A stretch of 64,000 nt of DNA from Pseudovibrio japonicus (GCF_014651595.1 NZ_BMXE01000008.1:1-64000), one strand, 5' to 3'. Shown: positions 36,558 through 47,267, numbered from the stretch's first letter. Notes: generated from the sequence alone by a model not told the origin. Numbers and translations: made by a program.

Positions 36558-37007
36558 TCATTTCATTGCGCCATCGTCGATAACTTCGCGAGACCCCTGC
36601 GGCGGCATTTCAGGGAAGGCCTGCAGGCTCTCATCAATCTTATCCCAGGACGGGGCTCTGCTGGAATAAACAGTCACCTGAGCCTCAATCACATCTGGCT
36701 GATCGATTGTAGACGCTCGAACAAAAATCAGATCTGACATCGAGGAATTGAGCGAGTAAACCGCACTTCCGCAATTCGGGCAGAAGGCACGCGAGATAAC
36801 GTTCCCGCTATCAGCAGGCTTGTCGAATAATGTGAGCTCCCCAGTCACTTCGACTGCCTCTTTTGGCAGCGCCGTATGAGTGCAGTGGCCTGTTCCCGAT
36901 GACTTGCGACAGTCATCACAATGGCAATGTGCGGTCATTTGCGGCCTCACTTTTGATTTCAGCTGTACATTCCCGCAAAGGCAGGACCCTGTAAATGCGC
37001 TTTCCAT
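36558..37007 (-). CDS. GFA/CENP-V family zinc protein
   Basis: A 149-residue protein of the GFA (glutathione-dependent formaldehyde-activating) family. Zinc ligands appear as GSCLCGNVQL, HCHCDDCRKSSG and FCPNCGSAVY. Members bind two zinc ions, and some react with glutathione adducts, but most have no proven activity. It is divergent from an HxlR regulator across an 84-base gap containing an inverted repeat, which suggests HxlR control. Confidence 0.88.
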   Translation of the reverse strand: MESAFTGSCLCGNVQLKSKVRPQMTAHCHCDDCRKSSGTGHCTHTALPKEAVEVTGELTLFDKPADSGNVISRAFCPNCGSAVYSLNSSMSDLIFVRASTIDQPDVIEAQVTVYSSRAPSWDKIDESLQAFPEMPPQGSREVIDDGAMK

Positions 37008-37041
37008 GATACTATCCTTAGTCAGAGATAAGAGATGTTTT

Positions 37042-37066
37042 AGTAACTTGTAAATTGCAAGTCACT
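37042..37066. promoter_or_regulatory. Inverted repeat between the GFA and HxlR genes
   Basis: AGTAACTTG-N7-CAAGTCACT is an inverted repeat with 9-base arms and one mismatch. It lies in the short gap between divergent genes, and HxlR proteins bind dyads of similar size. It is a candidate HxlR operator. Confidence 0.5.
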
Positions 37067-37091
37067 ATTCACCATAGGAGAGAGTGGCGGT

Positions 37092-37448
37092 ATGTCAACC
37101 GAAAACCGTTCCGGCTGCCCCATTGCGAATACGCTCGACATCGTGGGAGACCGCTGGAGCCTTTTGATCCTGCGGGATATGTTCAACGGAAAGAAGATCT
37201 TCTCCGAGTTTCTAAGCTCGCCGGAAAAGATCACAACCAGCGTCCTGACAGTCCGCCTGAACCAGCTCGAGGCAGCTGGCATGGTAACCAAGGAACTCTA
37301 CCAAACGAATCCCAAACGCTATCAATATCTACTCTCGGAACGGGGGAGGGACATCCTGCCCGTTCTTCAGGAAATGTGCCGATGGGCTAACAAACACATG
37401 CCGGAAACATGGATCCCGCCAGAAAGCTTCATGCAAATGCGCCCATGA
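37092..37448 (+). CDS. HxlR-family transcriptional regulator
   Basis: A 118-residue winged-helix protein with the HxlR start CPIANTLDIVGDRWSLLILRDMFNG (conserved N-terminal Cys at about residue 9), a recognition region FLSSPEKITTSVLTVRLNQLEAAGMV and the GRDILPVLQEMCRWANKH tail. Some HxlR members sense electrophiles through the N-terminal Cys. Pairing with a GFA-type gene may fit an aldehyde response. Ends next to a bidirectional terminator shared with the hut operon. Confidence 0.92.
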   Translation: MSTENRSGCPIANTLDIVGDRWSLLILRDMFNGKKIFSEFLSSPEKITTSVLTVRLNQLEAAGMVTKELYQTNPKRYQYLLSERGRDILPVLQEMCRWANKHMPETWIPPESFMQMRP

Positions 37449-37450
37449 AA

Positions 37451-37475
37451 AAGGCCGGAAACAACATCCGGCCTT
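37451..37475. terminator. Bidirectional terminator between hxlR and hutU
   Basis: AAGGCCGGA and TCCGGCCTT are perfect arms around seven bases. On the minus strand TTTTTC follows, and on the plus strand TCCTCT. It lies directly between the two convergent stop codons. Confidence 0.8.
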
Positions 37476-37501
37476 CCTCTAATTTCAGTTGTCCGTGCCA
37501 G

Positions 37502-39187
37502 TTACTTTCCCAGAGATGGCAAGTTCAATCCATTCTCCCTGGCGCAATCAATTGCCAGTTGGTAGCCCGCATCCGCATGGCGCATCACACCGGTCGCCGG
37601 ATCATTCCAAAGTACACGGCCAATGCGCTCATCTGCTTCCTTGGTACCATCACAGCAAATCACCATGCCGGAATGTTGGGAGAAGCCCATGCCGACGCCG
37701 CCGCCGTGGTGCAAAGACACCCATGTGGCGCCGGAGGCGGTGTTCAGCAGCGCGTTGAGCAGCGGCCAGTCAGAAACCGCATCAGAGCCGTCCATCATGG
37801 ACTCAGTCTCACGGTTCGGCGAAGCTACAGAGCCGGAATCCAGATGGTCGCGACCAATCACAACAGGCGCCTTCAGCTCGCCATTGCGAACCATCTCGTT
37901 AAACGCTAGGCCAAGACGGTGACGCTGACCCAGACCAACCCAGCAGATACGAGCTGGCAAGCCCTGGAAGGAAATACGCTCCCGCGCCATATCGAGCCAG
38001 TTGTGCAGGTGCGGATCATCAGGGATGAGTTCCTTCACCTTCTGGTCAGTCTTGTAGATATCCTCCGGATCACCGGAAAGCGCAGCCCAACGGAACGGGC
38101 CAACGCCCTTACAGAACAACGGGCGAATGTAAGCCGGCACAAAGCCCGGGAAGTCGAAGGCGTTTTCAAGACCCTCTTCAAACGCCACCTGACGGATGTT
38201 GTTGCCGTAATCAACGGTCGGAATACCACGCTCATGGAAGTCCAGCATGGCTTTCACGTGGACCTTCATGGAAGCACGTGCAGCCTTCTCAACCGCCTTT
38301 GGATCGGTTTCGCGCTTTTCCTTCCACTCCGCCATGGTCCAGCCCTGTGGCAGATAGCCGTTGATCGGGTCATGGGCGGAGGTCTGGTCCGTCACGATAT
38401 CCGGACGCACGCCGCGCTCAACCAGTTCTGCAAAAATGTCAGCCGCATTGCCCAGCAGACCAACCGACTTGGCTTCACCAGCTGCCGTCCAGCGCTCAAT
38501 CATCTCCAGCGCTTCATCCAGAGACTTGGCTTTCTCATCAACGTATTTGGTGCGTAGACGGAAATCGATGCTGTCTTCGTTGCACTCAACGGCCAGACAA
38601 CAAGCCCCGGCCATCACAGCAGCAAGTGGCTGAGCACCACCCATGCCGCCAAGACCACCGGTTAGGATCCACTTGCCTTTCAGGTCCCCGCCATAGTGCT
38701 GACGCCCCGCTTCAACAAAGGTCTCGTAAGTGCCCTGAACAATGCCCTGAGAGCCAATGTAGATCCACGAGCCAGCTGTCATCTGGCCGTACATGGCCAG
38801 TCCCTTCTTATCCAACTCGTTGAAGTGATCCCAGTTCGCCCAGTGAGGGACAAGATTGGAGTTGGCGATCAACACCCGAGGTGCGTTTTCATGAGTGCGG
38901 AATACACCGACAGGCTTGCCGGATTGAACCAGCAACGTCTCATCAGCTTCCAGCTTTTTCAGCGTGTCGACAATGGTATCGAAGTCTTTCCACGTTCGCG
39001 CAGCACGGCCAATTCCGCCATACACCACCAGCTCATGCGGGTTCTCAGCCACATCCGGGTGCAGGTTGTTCATCAGCATGCGCAGCGGTGCTTCTGTCAG
39101 CCAGCTCTTCGCGTTCAGCTCCGGTCCGGTTGGCGGAAAGATATCGCGTGTGTTCTTGCGAGGATTTTGAGTGAGCGTATCTGTCAT
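37502..39187 (-). CDS. hutU: Urocanate hydratase
   Basis: A 561-residue HutU of normal length. Family landmarks are [24 protein letters not shown] at the start, the [16 protein letters not shown] loop near residue 175, [17 protein letters not shown] near 270, [16 protein letters not shown] and [19 protein letters not shown] near the end. It adds water to urocanate to give imidazolonepropionate using tightly bound NAD. It is the last gene of a hutI-hutH-hutG-hutU run on the minus strand. Confidence 0.98.
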   Translation of the reverse strand: MTDTLTQNPRKNTRDIFPPTGPELNAKSWLTEAPLRMLMNNLHPDVAENPHELVVYGGIGRAARTWKDFDTIVDTLKKLEADETLLVQSGKPVGVFRTHENAPRVLIANSNLVPHWANWDHFNELDKKGLAMYGQMTAGSWIYIGSQGIVQGTYETFVEAGRQHYGGDLKGKWILTGGLGGMGGAQPLAAVMAGACCLAVECNEDSIDFRLRTKYVDEKAKSLDEALEMIERWTAAGEAKSVGLLGNAADIFAELVERGVRPDIVTDQTSAHDPINGYLPQGWTMAEWKEKRETDPKAVEKAARASMKVHVKAMLDFHERGIPTVDYGNNIRQVAFEEGLENAFDFPGFVPAYIRPLFCKGVGPFRWAALSGDPEDIYKTDQKVKELIPDDPHLHNWLDMARERISFQGLPARICWVGLGQRHRLGLAFNEMVRNGELKAPVVIGRDHLDSGSVASPNRETESMMDGSDAVSDWPLLNALLNTASGATWVSLHHGGGVGMGFSQHSGMVICCDGTKEADERIGRVLWNDPATGVMRHADAGYQLAIDCARENGLNLPSLGK

Positions 39188-39198
39188 TGTCGGCTCCG

Positions 39199-40026
39199 TT
39201 AGCGATCAGAAGTGGCGCTTGAAAAGACCCCAGCAAGGGCCTGCGCTTCTAACTGGGTAAGAATGGATTTGAGAGTGGCTCGCGTTTTGTTCGCGCGTTC
39301 CGGAGCATACGCCCAGGGGCCCTGCTCAAACATATAGGCCCGCTGCGCGGTCTCCATCTGAATAGCGTGGATGCCCGTTGCTGGCTGTCCGTAATGGCGG
39401 GTTGTCCAGCCACCCTTGAAGCGTGCATTCACAACAGTTTCCACGCTTTCATCCATCCGGCAGGCCTCAACAGTGATCTGCTCAATCATCGACGCGCACG
39501 TTTGCCCAACATTGGTGCCTATATTGAAGACGGGCAGTTCACCATCAAACAAATACGGGATGTTGGAGCGGATCGAGTGGCAATCATAAAGCACCGCCAC
39601 GCCAAATTTCTGACGAACCCGCTCAAGCTCTTCTGCAATTGTCGCATGATAAGGCGCATGAAAATTGCCTCGGCGCTCCTCGATCTCATCAACGGAAGGC
39701 TCCTGCCCATCGCGATAAATCGGGCGCCCGTCAAAGTCCGTCAGCGGGCAGAGCGTGGTTGTATTCTGCCCCGGATAAAGCGAGGCACCAGCAGGGTCAC
39801 GGTTCGCATCAATCACATATCGATGCACCGGCGTCTGGATCACACTAGCGTTTACCAGCAGACCATCATAAAGGCGGTTGATGTGCCAGTCCGTATCAGC
39901 CAGTGCTTGCCCAACTGCGTTGAACCGATCCCAGATGGAAAGGGGCACGTCGGTGCCCCCATGCGGCTGGGCCAGCACAATCGGGCTGTCACCCCGTTTG
40001 ATCAATGGCGAAAAGGAATAGGTCAA
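39199..40026 (-). CDS. hutG: N-formylglutamate deformylase
   Basis: A 275-residue zinc hydrolase of the HutG/FGase type: [31 protein letters not shown] and [11 protein letters not shown]. It releases formate from N-formylglutamate, the final step when formiminoglutamate is first deiminated by HutF, which is also present here. Start is TTG 40026, directly after the HutH TGA, with a perfect AGGAGG located inside the end of hutH. Confidence 0.95.
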   Translation of the reverse strand: MTYSFSPLIKRGDSPIVLAQPHGGTDVPLSIWDRFNAVGQALADTDWHINRLYDGLLVNASVIQTPVHRYVIDANRDPAGASLYPGQNTTTLCPLTDFDGRPIYRDGQEPSVDEIEERRGNFHAPYHATIAEELERVRQKFGVAVLYDCHSIRSNIPYLFDGELPVFNIGTNVGQTCASMIEQITVEACRMDESVETVVNARFKGGWTTRHYGQPATGIHAIQMETAQRAYMFEQGPWAYAPERANKTRATLKSILTQLEAQALAGVFSSATSDR

Positions 40027-41595
40027 TCAGGCCTCCTCTAAGGCGAAGAATTGCGCCTCGCTCGCTGCTTCAAAGATCTGGCCAGAGGCAACAAGGTCAG
40101 CAGCCTTTTCCAGATCCGGTGCCAGATAGCGGTCGTCTTTTAGCTCTTCCACCTCAGCTCGTATTGCCGCCACAACACCCTGCAGGATCGGGCTGGTTGC
40201 GATTGGTGCACGGAACTCAATGCCCTGAGCGGCCATCAGCAATTCGATGCCGATAATTCTTGATAGGTTGGCATTCATGTCGATCAAACGCCGCGCCGCA
40301 TGGGTGGCCATGGACACATGATCTTCCTGATTGGCACTGGTTGGCGTGGAGTCCACAGAACACGGCGCCGCCCTCTGCTTGTTCTCGCTGTAAAGTGCCG
40401 CAGAGGTCACATCCGCAATCATAAAGCCGGAATTAAGACCCGGATTAGGCGTCAGGAAAGGCGGCAGACCATAGTTGAGCGCTGGATCGACAAGCGTCGC
40501 GATCCGCCGCTGCGCAATCGCCCCAATCTCGGCAATAGCAAGCGCGGTCTGGTCAGCTGCAAAGGCAACAGGTTCTGCATGGAAGTTGCCGCCGGAAACG
40601 ATGGAACCATCCTTGAAGACCAGCGGATTATCCGTCACCGCATTGGCTTCAATCTCAAGCGTATAAGCAACCTGTGCCAGAAGCCCCAGAACAGCACCCA
40701 TCACCTGAGGCTGACAGCGCAGGCAGTATGGATCCTGCACCCGCTCATCATCTTCGCGGTGGCTTTCGCGAATTGCAGATCCAGACATCAGCTCACGAAT
40801 GGTGGCTGCTGCCGAAATCTGCCCTTTATGCCCGCGTAGTTCGTGAATTTCAGGACGGAACGGAGCTCCGGACCCCATCAGTGCATCAACGGACATCGCA
40901 CCCGTAATCAGCGCGGTCTTGGCAAGGCGGTGAGCCTGGAACAGACCAGCCAATGCAAGCGCGGTCGAAACCTGCGTTCCGTTGATCAGTGCCAGACCTT
41001 CTTTTGCTGCCAGCTCAATGGTCGGGATGCCCGCCAGCTGCATGGCTTCCTTGCCGGAAACACGCCGCCCCTCATAAAAAGCTTCCCCTTCACCCAGCAT
41101 CACCGCCGCAACGTGGGAAAGTGGCGCCAGATCACCAGACGCGCCCACGCTGCCCTGACCCGGGACGACCGGTACAACATCATGCACCAGCATTTGTTCA
41201 AGGCATTCAATCAGCTCCCAGCGCACACCGGAGGCACCGCGGCCCAAAGAGGCGAGTTTGAGCACAATCACCAGCCGGACGATGTTTTGCGGCAGTACCT
41301 CACCAACACCGCAACAGTGCGAAAGAATAAGGTTTCTCTGAAGGGTAGCCGTGTCTTCAGCAGGAATTTTAACGGAGGCAAGCTTGCCAAACCCCGTGTT
41401 TACCCCATACACCGGTGTATCACCCTGTGCCGCTTTATGAACAATCGCAGCTGCACGCTCAACGCCCTCTTTGCAAGAGCGGTCTAGCTCCACAATCGCT
41501 TCTTCCCGATAGATTTTACGAAGCTGAGAAAGGGTAAGCTCTCCCGGCTTTAAAACCAATCTGGGTTTGGAGGGGACGGAAGGGGTAATATTCAT
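40027..41595 (-). CDS. hutH: Histidine ammonia-lyase
   Basis: A 522-residue lyase with the MIO-forming triad in [16 protein letters not shown] near residue 150. Other blocks are [40 protein letters not shown] and [13 protein letters not shown]. It removes ammonia from histidine to give urocanate, the first step of the pathway. It is directly linked to hutG downstream and is 14 bases behind hutI. Confidence 0.98.
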   Translation of the reverse strand: MNITPSVPSKPRLVLKPGELTLSQLRKIYREEAIVELDRSCKEGVERAAAIVHKAAQGDTPVYGVNTGFGKLASVKIPAEDTATLQRNLILSHCCGVGEVLPQNIVRLVIVLKLASLGRGASGVRWELIECLEQMLVHDVVPVVPGQGSVGASGDLAPLSHVAAVMLGEGEAFYEGRRVSGKEAMQLAGIPTIELAAKEGLALINGTQVSTALALAGLFQAHRLAKTALITGAMSVDALMGSGAPFRPEIHELRGHKGQISAAATIRELMSGSAIRESHREDDERVQDPYCLRCQPQVMGAVLGLLAQVAYTLEIEANAVTDNPLVFKDGSIVSGGNFHAEPVAFAADQTALAIAEIGAIAQRRIATLVDPALNYGLPPFLTPNPGLNSGFMIADVTSAALYSENKQRAAPCSVDSTPTSANQEDHVSMATHAARRLIDMNANLSRIIGIELLMAAQGIEFRAPIATSPILQGVVAAIRAEVEELKDDRYLAPDLEKAADLVASGQIFEAASEAQFFALEEA

Positions 41596-41609
41596 GTGTG
41601 CCTCAGAGC

Positions 41610-42845
41610 TTAATTTGCTTGTGTTTTTGTGATGTCTTCGCCGAGGAAAAACAGGCGGTTCAATGGGTTAAATCCAATGCGATAGGCCAGTTCAGCTGGC
41701 TCCCGCACATCCCAGATCGCAATGTTTGCTTGCTTGCCAGCCTCAAGCGTGCCGCAGGCCTCTGCCTGCCCCAAAGCCCGTGCCGCATTACGGGTAATCC
41801 CGGCCAAGGCTTCCTGCGGTGTCATGCGGAACAAGGTGCACGCCATATTCATGCAAAGCAGAAGCGAGGTGAGGGGAGAGGACCCCGGATTAGCATCCGT
41901 CGCAATCGCAATCGGAACACCCGCATCCCGCAGATCCTGAAGTGGAGGATGCTGGGTCTCGCGCAGAAAGTAGAAAGCGCCCGGCAGCAAAACCGCAACG
42001 GTCCCGGCCTCCTTCATACTTTGAATGCCCGCCGCATCCAGATACTCCAGATGATCAGCAGAAAGCGCCTCGTGGCTGGCTGCCATGGAAGTGCCGCCAA
42101 GGTTGGAAAGCTGTTCGGAATGAATTTTCACCGGCAGACCAAGCGCCTGCGCCCGGTCAAACACGCGGCTAACCTGCTCAGGAGAAAAAGCAATGCCCTC
42201 ACAGAATGCATCGACCGCATCCGCAAGCTTTTCAGCCTGAACTGCCGGAAGAACCTCATCACACACGAAGCTGATGTACGCGTCACTGCGTCCTTCATAT
42301 TCCGGCGGCAAAGCATGGGCGCCAAGAAAGGTGGTCACTACCTTCACAGGGCGAAGCTCACCAATTCGGCGCGCAACGCGCAGCATCTTGAGCTCAGTCT
42401 CCAAGTCCAGCCCGTAGCCGGACTTGATCTCCAAAAGCGTCACTCCTTCAGCCAGCAGAGCATCCACGCGCGGCAGTGCATCGGCCAGCAACTCATCCTC
42501 ACCCGCAGCACGGGTTGCAGCAACCGTTGAGCGAATGCCGCCACCAGAACGCGCAATCTCCTCATAAGTGGCTCCATTTAGCCGCATCTCGAACTCGCGC
42601 GCGCGGGAGCCGCCGTAGACGATGTGTGTGTGGCAATCAATGAAAGATGGCGTGGCAAGGCGTCCATTCAGGTCTGTGCGCGGAACGTCTTGCCAGTCCT
42701 CTGGCAGCTCCTCCAATGGCCCGACCCAGCAGATCTTATCTGCTTCAATCGCAATTGCTGCATTCTGGATCAGACCATACCCGTCTGCATCTGCAGACAT
42801 AGTCGCAGCTGTAAGGTTGCTGAGAACGGCTCTCCCGCGTGTCAT
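41610..42845 (-). CDS. hutI: Imidazolonepropionase
   Basis: About 411 residues, an amidohydrolase-fold enzyme. Metal and substrate motifs are [58 protein letters not shown] and [11 protein letters not shown]. It opens imidazolonepropionate to formiminoglutamate. Start ATG 42845 follows GGGAGG; an upstream in-frame ATG at 42875 is less likely. It is the first gene of the minus-strand hut operon, facing hutF across a 270-base gap with candidate HutC sites. Confidence 0.96.
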   Translation of the reverse strand: MTRGRAVLSNLTAATMSADADGYGLIQNAAIAIEADKICWVGPLEELPEDWQDVPRTDLNGRLATPSFIDCHTHIVYGGSRAREFEMRLNGATYEEIARSGGGIRSTVAATRAAGEDELLADALPRVDALLAEGVTLLEIKSGYGLDLETELKMLRVARRIGELRPVKVVTTFLGAHALPPEYEGRSDAYISFVCDEVLPAVQAEKLADAVDAFCEGIAFSPEQVSRVFDRAQALGLPVKIHSEQLSNLGGTSMAASHEALSADHLEYLDAAGIQSMKEAGTVAVLLPGAFYFLRETQHPPLQDLRDAGVPIAIATDANPGSSPLTSLLLCMNMACTLFRMTPQEALAGITRNAARALGQAEACGTLEAGKQANIAIWDVREPAELAYRIGFNPLNRLFFLGEDITKTQAN

Positions 42846-42905
42846 GGACCCTCCCAAGATTCCACGTGCATTCACTTCAGCAAAAATCTACATGGAAATC
42901 ACTTA

Positions 42906-43057
42906 ATGTCTATACATAAAAATTGTGTAGTGTGATGCTTGTGGAGACACGAACACGGAAAAAACTAGATAAATAGCCCAATTAAGCCATTTATGCCATT
43001 TGCTGGTGATGTCCAGACGAAAAACTCTGGTTGTATAGATTGTTATTATGTATATGC
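42906..43057. promoter_or_regulatory. Candidate HutC operators between hutI and hutF
   Basis: ATGTCTATACAT (42906-42917) lies about 60 bases before hutI. Two related half-palindromes, TTGTATAGAT (43031-43040) and ATGTATATGC (43048-43057), lie about 60-90 bases before hutF. HutC repressors bind TGTA...TACA-like dyads, so these are likely but unproven sites controlling both divergent operons. Confidence 0.45.
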
Positions 43058-43118
43058 TTAATGTTGCAAAAAAGATCAGAATTGATTGATGTTTCACCTC
43101 AAACCTATTGAGTGAGCA

Positions 43119-44495
43119 ATGAAAACCATCTTCGCAGGACAGGCTTTACTCCCCACAGGTCTGACGGAAAATGTGCGTTTGCACTTGGAAGACAACGGCA
43201 CAATCACGTCCATTGAGCTTGGTGTAACGCCTGAAGGCGAAGAGGTTTCTGGCAAAAACAGGCTCATCTGTCCGGCCCCTGCCAATCTGCACTCCCATGC
43301 CTTCCAGCGGGCAATGGCAGGCATGACCGAGGTCCGGCAGAAGGGAAGGGACAGCTTCTGGACATGGCGCGAGCTCATGTATCGCTTTCTGGGCAAGTTG
43401 AGCCCGGAGCAGGTCGAAGCAATCGCCGCGCTGGTATACATGGAGATGTTGGAAGCTGGGTACGCCAGTGTGGGCGAGTTCCACTACCTTCACCATCAAC
43501 CAGACGGCACACCCTACGATAACCTTGCGGAAATGAGCCACCGCATCTTTGCAGCCGCCAACCAGACAGGCATTGGCCTCACCCACTTGCCAGTGCTGTA
43601 CGCATACGGCGGAGCAGGGGAGCAGCCACTCAGCGGCGGCCAGCTGCGGTTTGGCAATGATCTGGAACGCCATTTGCAACTTATTGAAGATGCGTCGAAA
43701 ACACTGGCGAGCTGCCTGCCAGCGGACTGTCAGCTCGGCATTGCACCTCATTCCTTGCGCGCAACTGATCCGGCACAACTGCGCCACATCGCAGCGGTCT
43801 TTGCAGGCAAGCCAATCCACATCCATATCTCCGAGCAGATGCAGGAAGTGGAGGTCGTACAGGAGTGGCTCGGGGCACGGCCCATTGAATGGCTGCTGGA
43901 TAATGTGGATGTGCGTGACAACTGGTGCTTAGTGCATGCCACACACATGACCAACGCAGAAACCGTCGCCATGGCGAAAGCAGGTGCAGTCGCTGGCCTA
44001 TGTCCAATCACGGAAGCAAACCTCGGTGACGGCATCTTCAACGGCCCCACATTTATTGAGGCTGGCGGCGTTTATGGTGTCGGGTCTGATAGCAATCTGC
44101 GTATCGCGCTCTCTGAAGAACTGAGAATTCTGGAATACAGCCAGCGCCTGCGCGACCAGTCCAGAAACGTCATGCAGCTTGGAGAAGGCTCCGTCGGTAC
44201 AGCCATGTATCAGGCAGCTGCCAAAGGTGGAGCACAGGCCCTTGGCCGCAACACAGGTGAGCTGAAAGCCGGATATCTGGCGGATGTGGTGGCAATCGAC
44301 ACTGCACGCGTCGAGTTCTCCGGCCTGAAACCTGACCAATATCTGGACTATTGGATCTTTGCAGGCGATGACCGCGTCATCACCGATGTCTGGTCGGCTG
44401 GCCGTCATATGGTGAAGGATGGGCAGCACGTCAACCGCGCGGCAATCACCGATAAATACAGGGAACAGCTTGCAGTTTTGCTGCAAGCAGCCTAA
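43119..44495 (+). CDS. hutF: Formimidoylglutamate deiminase
   Basis: A 458-residue amidohydrolase. HutF signatures are CPAPANLHSHAFQRAMAGMTEVRQKGRDSFWTWRELMY at residue 50-90, HLPVLYAYGG, IHIHISEQMQEVEV, HATHMTNAE and GVGSDSNLRIAL. It converts formiminoglutamate to formylglutamate, which HutG then cleaves. This is the five-step histidine pathway common in Pseudomonas and alphaproteobacteria. It is followed after 43 bases by hutC. Confidence 0.96.
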   Translation: MKTIFAGQALLPTGLTENVRLHLEDNGTITSIELGVTPEGEEVSGKNRLICPAPANLHSHAFQRAMAGMTEVRQKGRDSFWTWRELMYRFLGKLSPEQVEAIAALVYMEMLEAGYASVGEFHYLHHQPDGTPYDNLAEMSHRIFAAANQTGIGLTHLPVLYAYGGAGEQPLSGGQLRFGNDLERHLQLIEDASKTLASCLPADCQLGIAPHSLRATDPAQLRHIAAVFAGKPIHIHISEQMQEVEVVQEWLGARPIEWLLDNVDVRDNWCLVHATHMTNAETVAMAKAGAVAGLCPITEANLGDGIFNGPTFIEAGGVYGVGSDSNLRIALSEELRILEYSQRLRDQSRNVMQLGEGSVGTAMYQAAAKGGAQALGRNTGELKAGYLADVVAIDTARVEFSGLKPDQYLDYWIFAGDDRVITDVWSAGRHMVKDGQHVNRAAITDKYREQLAVLLQAA

Positions 44496-44538
44496 CAGAG
44501 CGGCAATTAAGGCCAATAGAGAATGACGGGAATAACGC

Positions 44539-45249
44539 TTGCGATCCTATAAGGAAATTCGAGATATCTTGCAAGAACGGATCACCAGCCAGCAATGGCA
44601 ACCGGGTGATCTCTTGCCAAGTGAGCAAGCGCTCTCTGAAGAATTCGGCTGTACCCGCGCAACCGTCAACCGCGCTATGCGGGAGCTGTCAGATGCGGGC
44701 CTTGTGGAGCGCCGTCGCAAAGCCGGAACTCGCGTTGTTCAGCCGAGCTCCCACCCCGCCACTATCACGATCGCGATAATCCGGCAGGAAATCGAGAACA
44801 AAGGCCAGACCTATAAATACCTTCTCCTGGAACGTCTGGAAGCCTTGCCGCCAGAAGATGTCCGCGTACAACTCGGGCTGGAGCAGAACGAGAAGGCATT
44901 GTTCCTGAAAAGCCTGCACTACGGGGACGGCATCCCGCAACAGCTTGATGTCCGCTGGATCAACCTGTCCGCACTGCCGCAAGCAGCTGATGAAAGCTTT
45001 GCAGATATCGGCCCTAATGAATGGCTTTTACAACGCGTGCCGCACCCAAATATTGAGCATGTTTTCCGCGCCGAGAAAGCCACTGCTGAAGAGCAAAGGC
45101 TCCTTCAACTCCAGGAATGCGAACCTGTCTTTGTCATAGAGCGCCGCACATGGATCTTAGGGCAGGGCATAACGTATGTACGTTTGGTGCATCCGGGCAG
45201 CCGCTTCCAGATGGCAACACGTAGCTCAGCAGAGCCAATCTTCAACTAG
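44539..45249 (+). CDS. hutC: Histidine utilisation repressor HutC (GntR family)
   Basis: A 236-residue GntR/HutC regulator: an N-terminal winged helix (SYKEIRDILQERITSQQWQPGDLLPSEQALSEEFGCTRATVNRAMRELSDAGLVERRRKAGTRV) and a UTRA effector domain with FLKSLHYGDGIPQQLDVRWIN and the closing FVIERRTWILGQGITYVRLVHPGSRFQ. Urocanate is the expected inducer. Start is TTG 44539 with GACGGGAA upstream; no ATG fits the frame. Co-transcription with hutF suggests autoregulation. Confidence 0.95.
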   Translation: MRSYKEIRDILQERITSQQWQPGDLLPSEQALSEEFGCTRATVNRAMRELSDAGLVERRRKAGTRVVQPSSHPATITIAIIRQEIENKGQTYKYLLLERLEALPPEDVRVQLGLEQNEKALFLKSLHYGDGIPQQLDVRWINLSALPQAADESFADIGPNEWLLQRVPHPNIEHVFRAEKATAEEQRLLQLQECEPVFVIERRTWILGQGITYVRLVHPGSRFQMATRSSAEPIFN

Positions 45250-45274
45250 CACCGCCTTCACAGGTGGGTACTGG

Positions 45275-46144
45275 TTAGCCAGCGTCTTGTTTGTCTCTCT
45301 GCGCCAGTTCTGTAAAGTGATCTTCAAGCCGGATTTTGCCGTAGGATTTCCCAACCATATCCATCCGCAGGGCGCTCAGGAAAAACTGAAACGGGCCATA
45401 CGTCTTCACGGGGGTGAACGTTTCCAGCCCCTGCTGCAAGGCAACGCTCATCCAGTTAGGCAAGTGTGTGATCTTCGGTTTCTTGCTCAGGCTTTTAAAG
45501 GCAATCTCTGCCAGCTCATTTTGCGTATATTTCACCGGTCCGCCCACCTCAGCGTAGGCCTGCCCCTCCTCAATAATCGTGTAGCACGCAGCCGCAAGAT
45601 CAGCCCCGTGAATAGGATTAATACGATACTCACCTGACCCAAACAGGTAGACACGGCCAGACTTCGCCATGCCCCAAAGCTCTTCAATGTCGGAGAAAAA
45701 ACCGCTTGGAGAAATTACCGTGCTCTTGATTGGCGCCCCTTGCAGCACCTCAACAAAGTGCTGCTTTGCGCAAACCAGTTGTACATCCTGCAGCTTGTTT
45801 GCGTTCAGCACATGAATGTAGGCAAACTGCGGGACGCTGTTTTCGACCGCAAGATCAAGCAGGTTCTTGTTTGCCTGAAAGTCCACGTCATCGTAACTCA
45901 ACCCATCCTTCTGACGGGTAATGCCAAGCGCGGATATGACCAGATCCACACCCTCCATCAGGCCACGTAAACTGTTGGGGCTGGTGGCTTCACCCTCAAA
46001 GAACTCGCTGGCCTCAAGGCCTTTGTCACGCGCCGCCTGTTCATTGCGCACGAGAGCTCGAACAAACCATCCTCGTTGCAGATAATACGAGGTGAGATAG
46101 GAGCCCAGATAGCCGGTTGCGCCTGCAATAACGACGGTCTTCAT
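45275..46144 (-). CDS. NAD(P)-binding SDR/NmrA-like protein
   Basis: A 289-residue Rossmann protein. The N-terminal GATGYLGSYLTSYYLQRGWFVRALVRN loop marks an atypical or extended SDR/NmrA-like family, and DLVISALGITRQ and SPSGFFSDIEELW follow. Catalytic YxxxK is not obvious, so it may be a sensor or a non-classical reductase. It is convergent with hutC and has no operon partner. Substrate unknown. Confidence 0.82.
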   Translation of the reverse strand: MKTVVIAGATGYLGSYLTSYYLQRGWFVRALVRNEQAARDKGLEASEFFEGEATSPNSLRGLMEGVDLVISALGITRQKDGLSYDDVDFQANKNLLDLAVENSVPQFAYIHVLNANKLQDVQLVCAKQHFVEVLQGAPIKSTVISPSGFFSDIEELWGMAKSGRVYLFGSGEYRINPIHGADLAAACYTIIEEGQAYAEVGGPVKYTQNELAEIAFKSLSKKPKITHLPNWMSVALQQGLETFTPVKTYGPFQFFLSALRMDMVGKSYGKIRLEDHFTELAQRDKQDAG

Positions 46145-46586
46145 TACAATTTCCTCAAACGCTCAGGTGCCGCAAAAGGCCTGCTACCCACGAAAATGCG
46201 AGGGCACGAATTACCTTTTCGGTGCTCGCCTCAAGTGAAGCTGCTCTCCCAACTTAAGCTCTTCAAAAGGCGATAGATATCAATATTTCTACGGGATGGA
46301 ATCGAGTAGAACGCATTGCAACCAGTTACATTCCCATCCCCACAATTTGGGATGTTCTGCCGACAAAATCAACGGGTGATTGTACCGAGCCGGCCCCGCA
46401 CTGCAGTGAAGAGCGACCAAATCGAGAGTACACGATAAAAAAGGAGAGCGTTCGGGCTCTCCCTTTGTTGCTGCTGCACGAAGGCTTGCTTTTACCTAAC
46501 GTTATCTGCCGTGGATAGTCTCCAGCTCCTGCTCTCAATTAGAATTATCAAAGTCGCCCAGTAGACCAGAGAGAAAGTGTTTTGCT
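46145..46586. other. Intergenic region with one terminator
   Basis: About 440 bases between two minus-strand genes. It contains the terminator at 46439-46466 for the upstream SDR gene and otherwise only short frames without family resemblance. Confidence 0.5.
46439..46466 (-). terminator. Terminator downstream of the SDR gene
   Basis: On the minus strand AAAGGGAGAGCCC...GCTCTCCTTTTTT forms a stem of about nine pairs with a T-run. It lies about 120 bases after the stop at 46587. Confidence 0.75.
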
Positions 46587-47267
46587 TCAGTAGCTTAGCT
46601 TATTTCCATTGTATTCCGCGTAGGTTCCGGTGGTCTCCAGTGAGAGCGCATGGAACTGATTGAGCAATCCAGCGGCGCTATCGGCTGGTGTGACAGGAGC
46701 GGTTTCTCCGCCCATATCTGTGCCCACATGGCCGGGATGAAAAGCGCCAACTGCAACGCCGTCTTGTTTGAGGTCTATGGCAAGGTTGCTTGCCAGATTG
46801 GTCGCGGCTGCTTTTGAAGCGCGGTAGATGTACGAGCCACCAGACACGGAATCCGTATTTGACCCCATGCGCGAGGAAATAATGGCGATCTTTCCGCCGG
46901 GTTTAGCAAGGAACGGCAAAAAGGCGCGGGTGGTAAAAAACGCGCCGGAAACATTCGTTGCCAGAACCTCCGCCCAGTTATCCGGCGTATAGGCTGGATC
47001 ATCCATGCGGCCCCTTACGCGGTACTGACCCGCATTGCAAACCAGCAGATCAAGCGGCCCAAAGGCGGTTGCTGCCTCCTCGCAGGAGGCAGGGTCGGTT
47101 ACATCGACGACCGCTACGCTTACGCCTTTTAGCCCTTCCAGCGAAACAGCCGTTTCTGGTGAGCGAATGCAAGCAAGAATCTCATCGCCATTTGCAGATA
47201 GTTGCTTGACCATCTCCAGCCCGATGCCGCGATTAGCCCCGGTAATTGCTACCCGTTTCATATTCAT
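46587..47267 (-). CDS. Short-chain dehydrogenase/reductase
   Basis: A 226-residue classical SDR. The TGANRGIGLEMVKQL cofactor loop is at residue 9, LDLLVCNAGQY near 72, IAIISSRMGS (catalytic Ser) near 128 and YIYRASKAAATNLA (catalytic YxxxK) near 145. HPGHVGTDMGG follows as in sniffer/carbonyl-reductase-like members. Substrate unknown. ATG 47267 and 47261 are both possible behind GGGGAA. Stands alone. Confidence 0.9.
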   Translation of the reverse strand: MNMKRVAITGANRGIGLEMVKQLSANGDEILACIRSPETAVSLEGLKGVSVAVVDVTDPASCEEAATAFGPLDLLVCNAGQYRVRGRMDDPAYTPDNWAEVLATNVSGAFFTTRAFLPFLAKPGGKIAIISSRMGSNTDSVSGGSYIYRASKAAATNLASNLAIDLKQDGVAVGAFHPGHVGTDMGGETAPVTPADSAAGLLNQFHALSLETTGTYAEYNGNKLSY

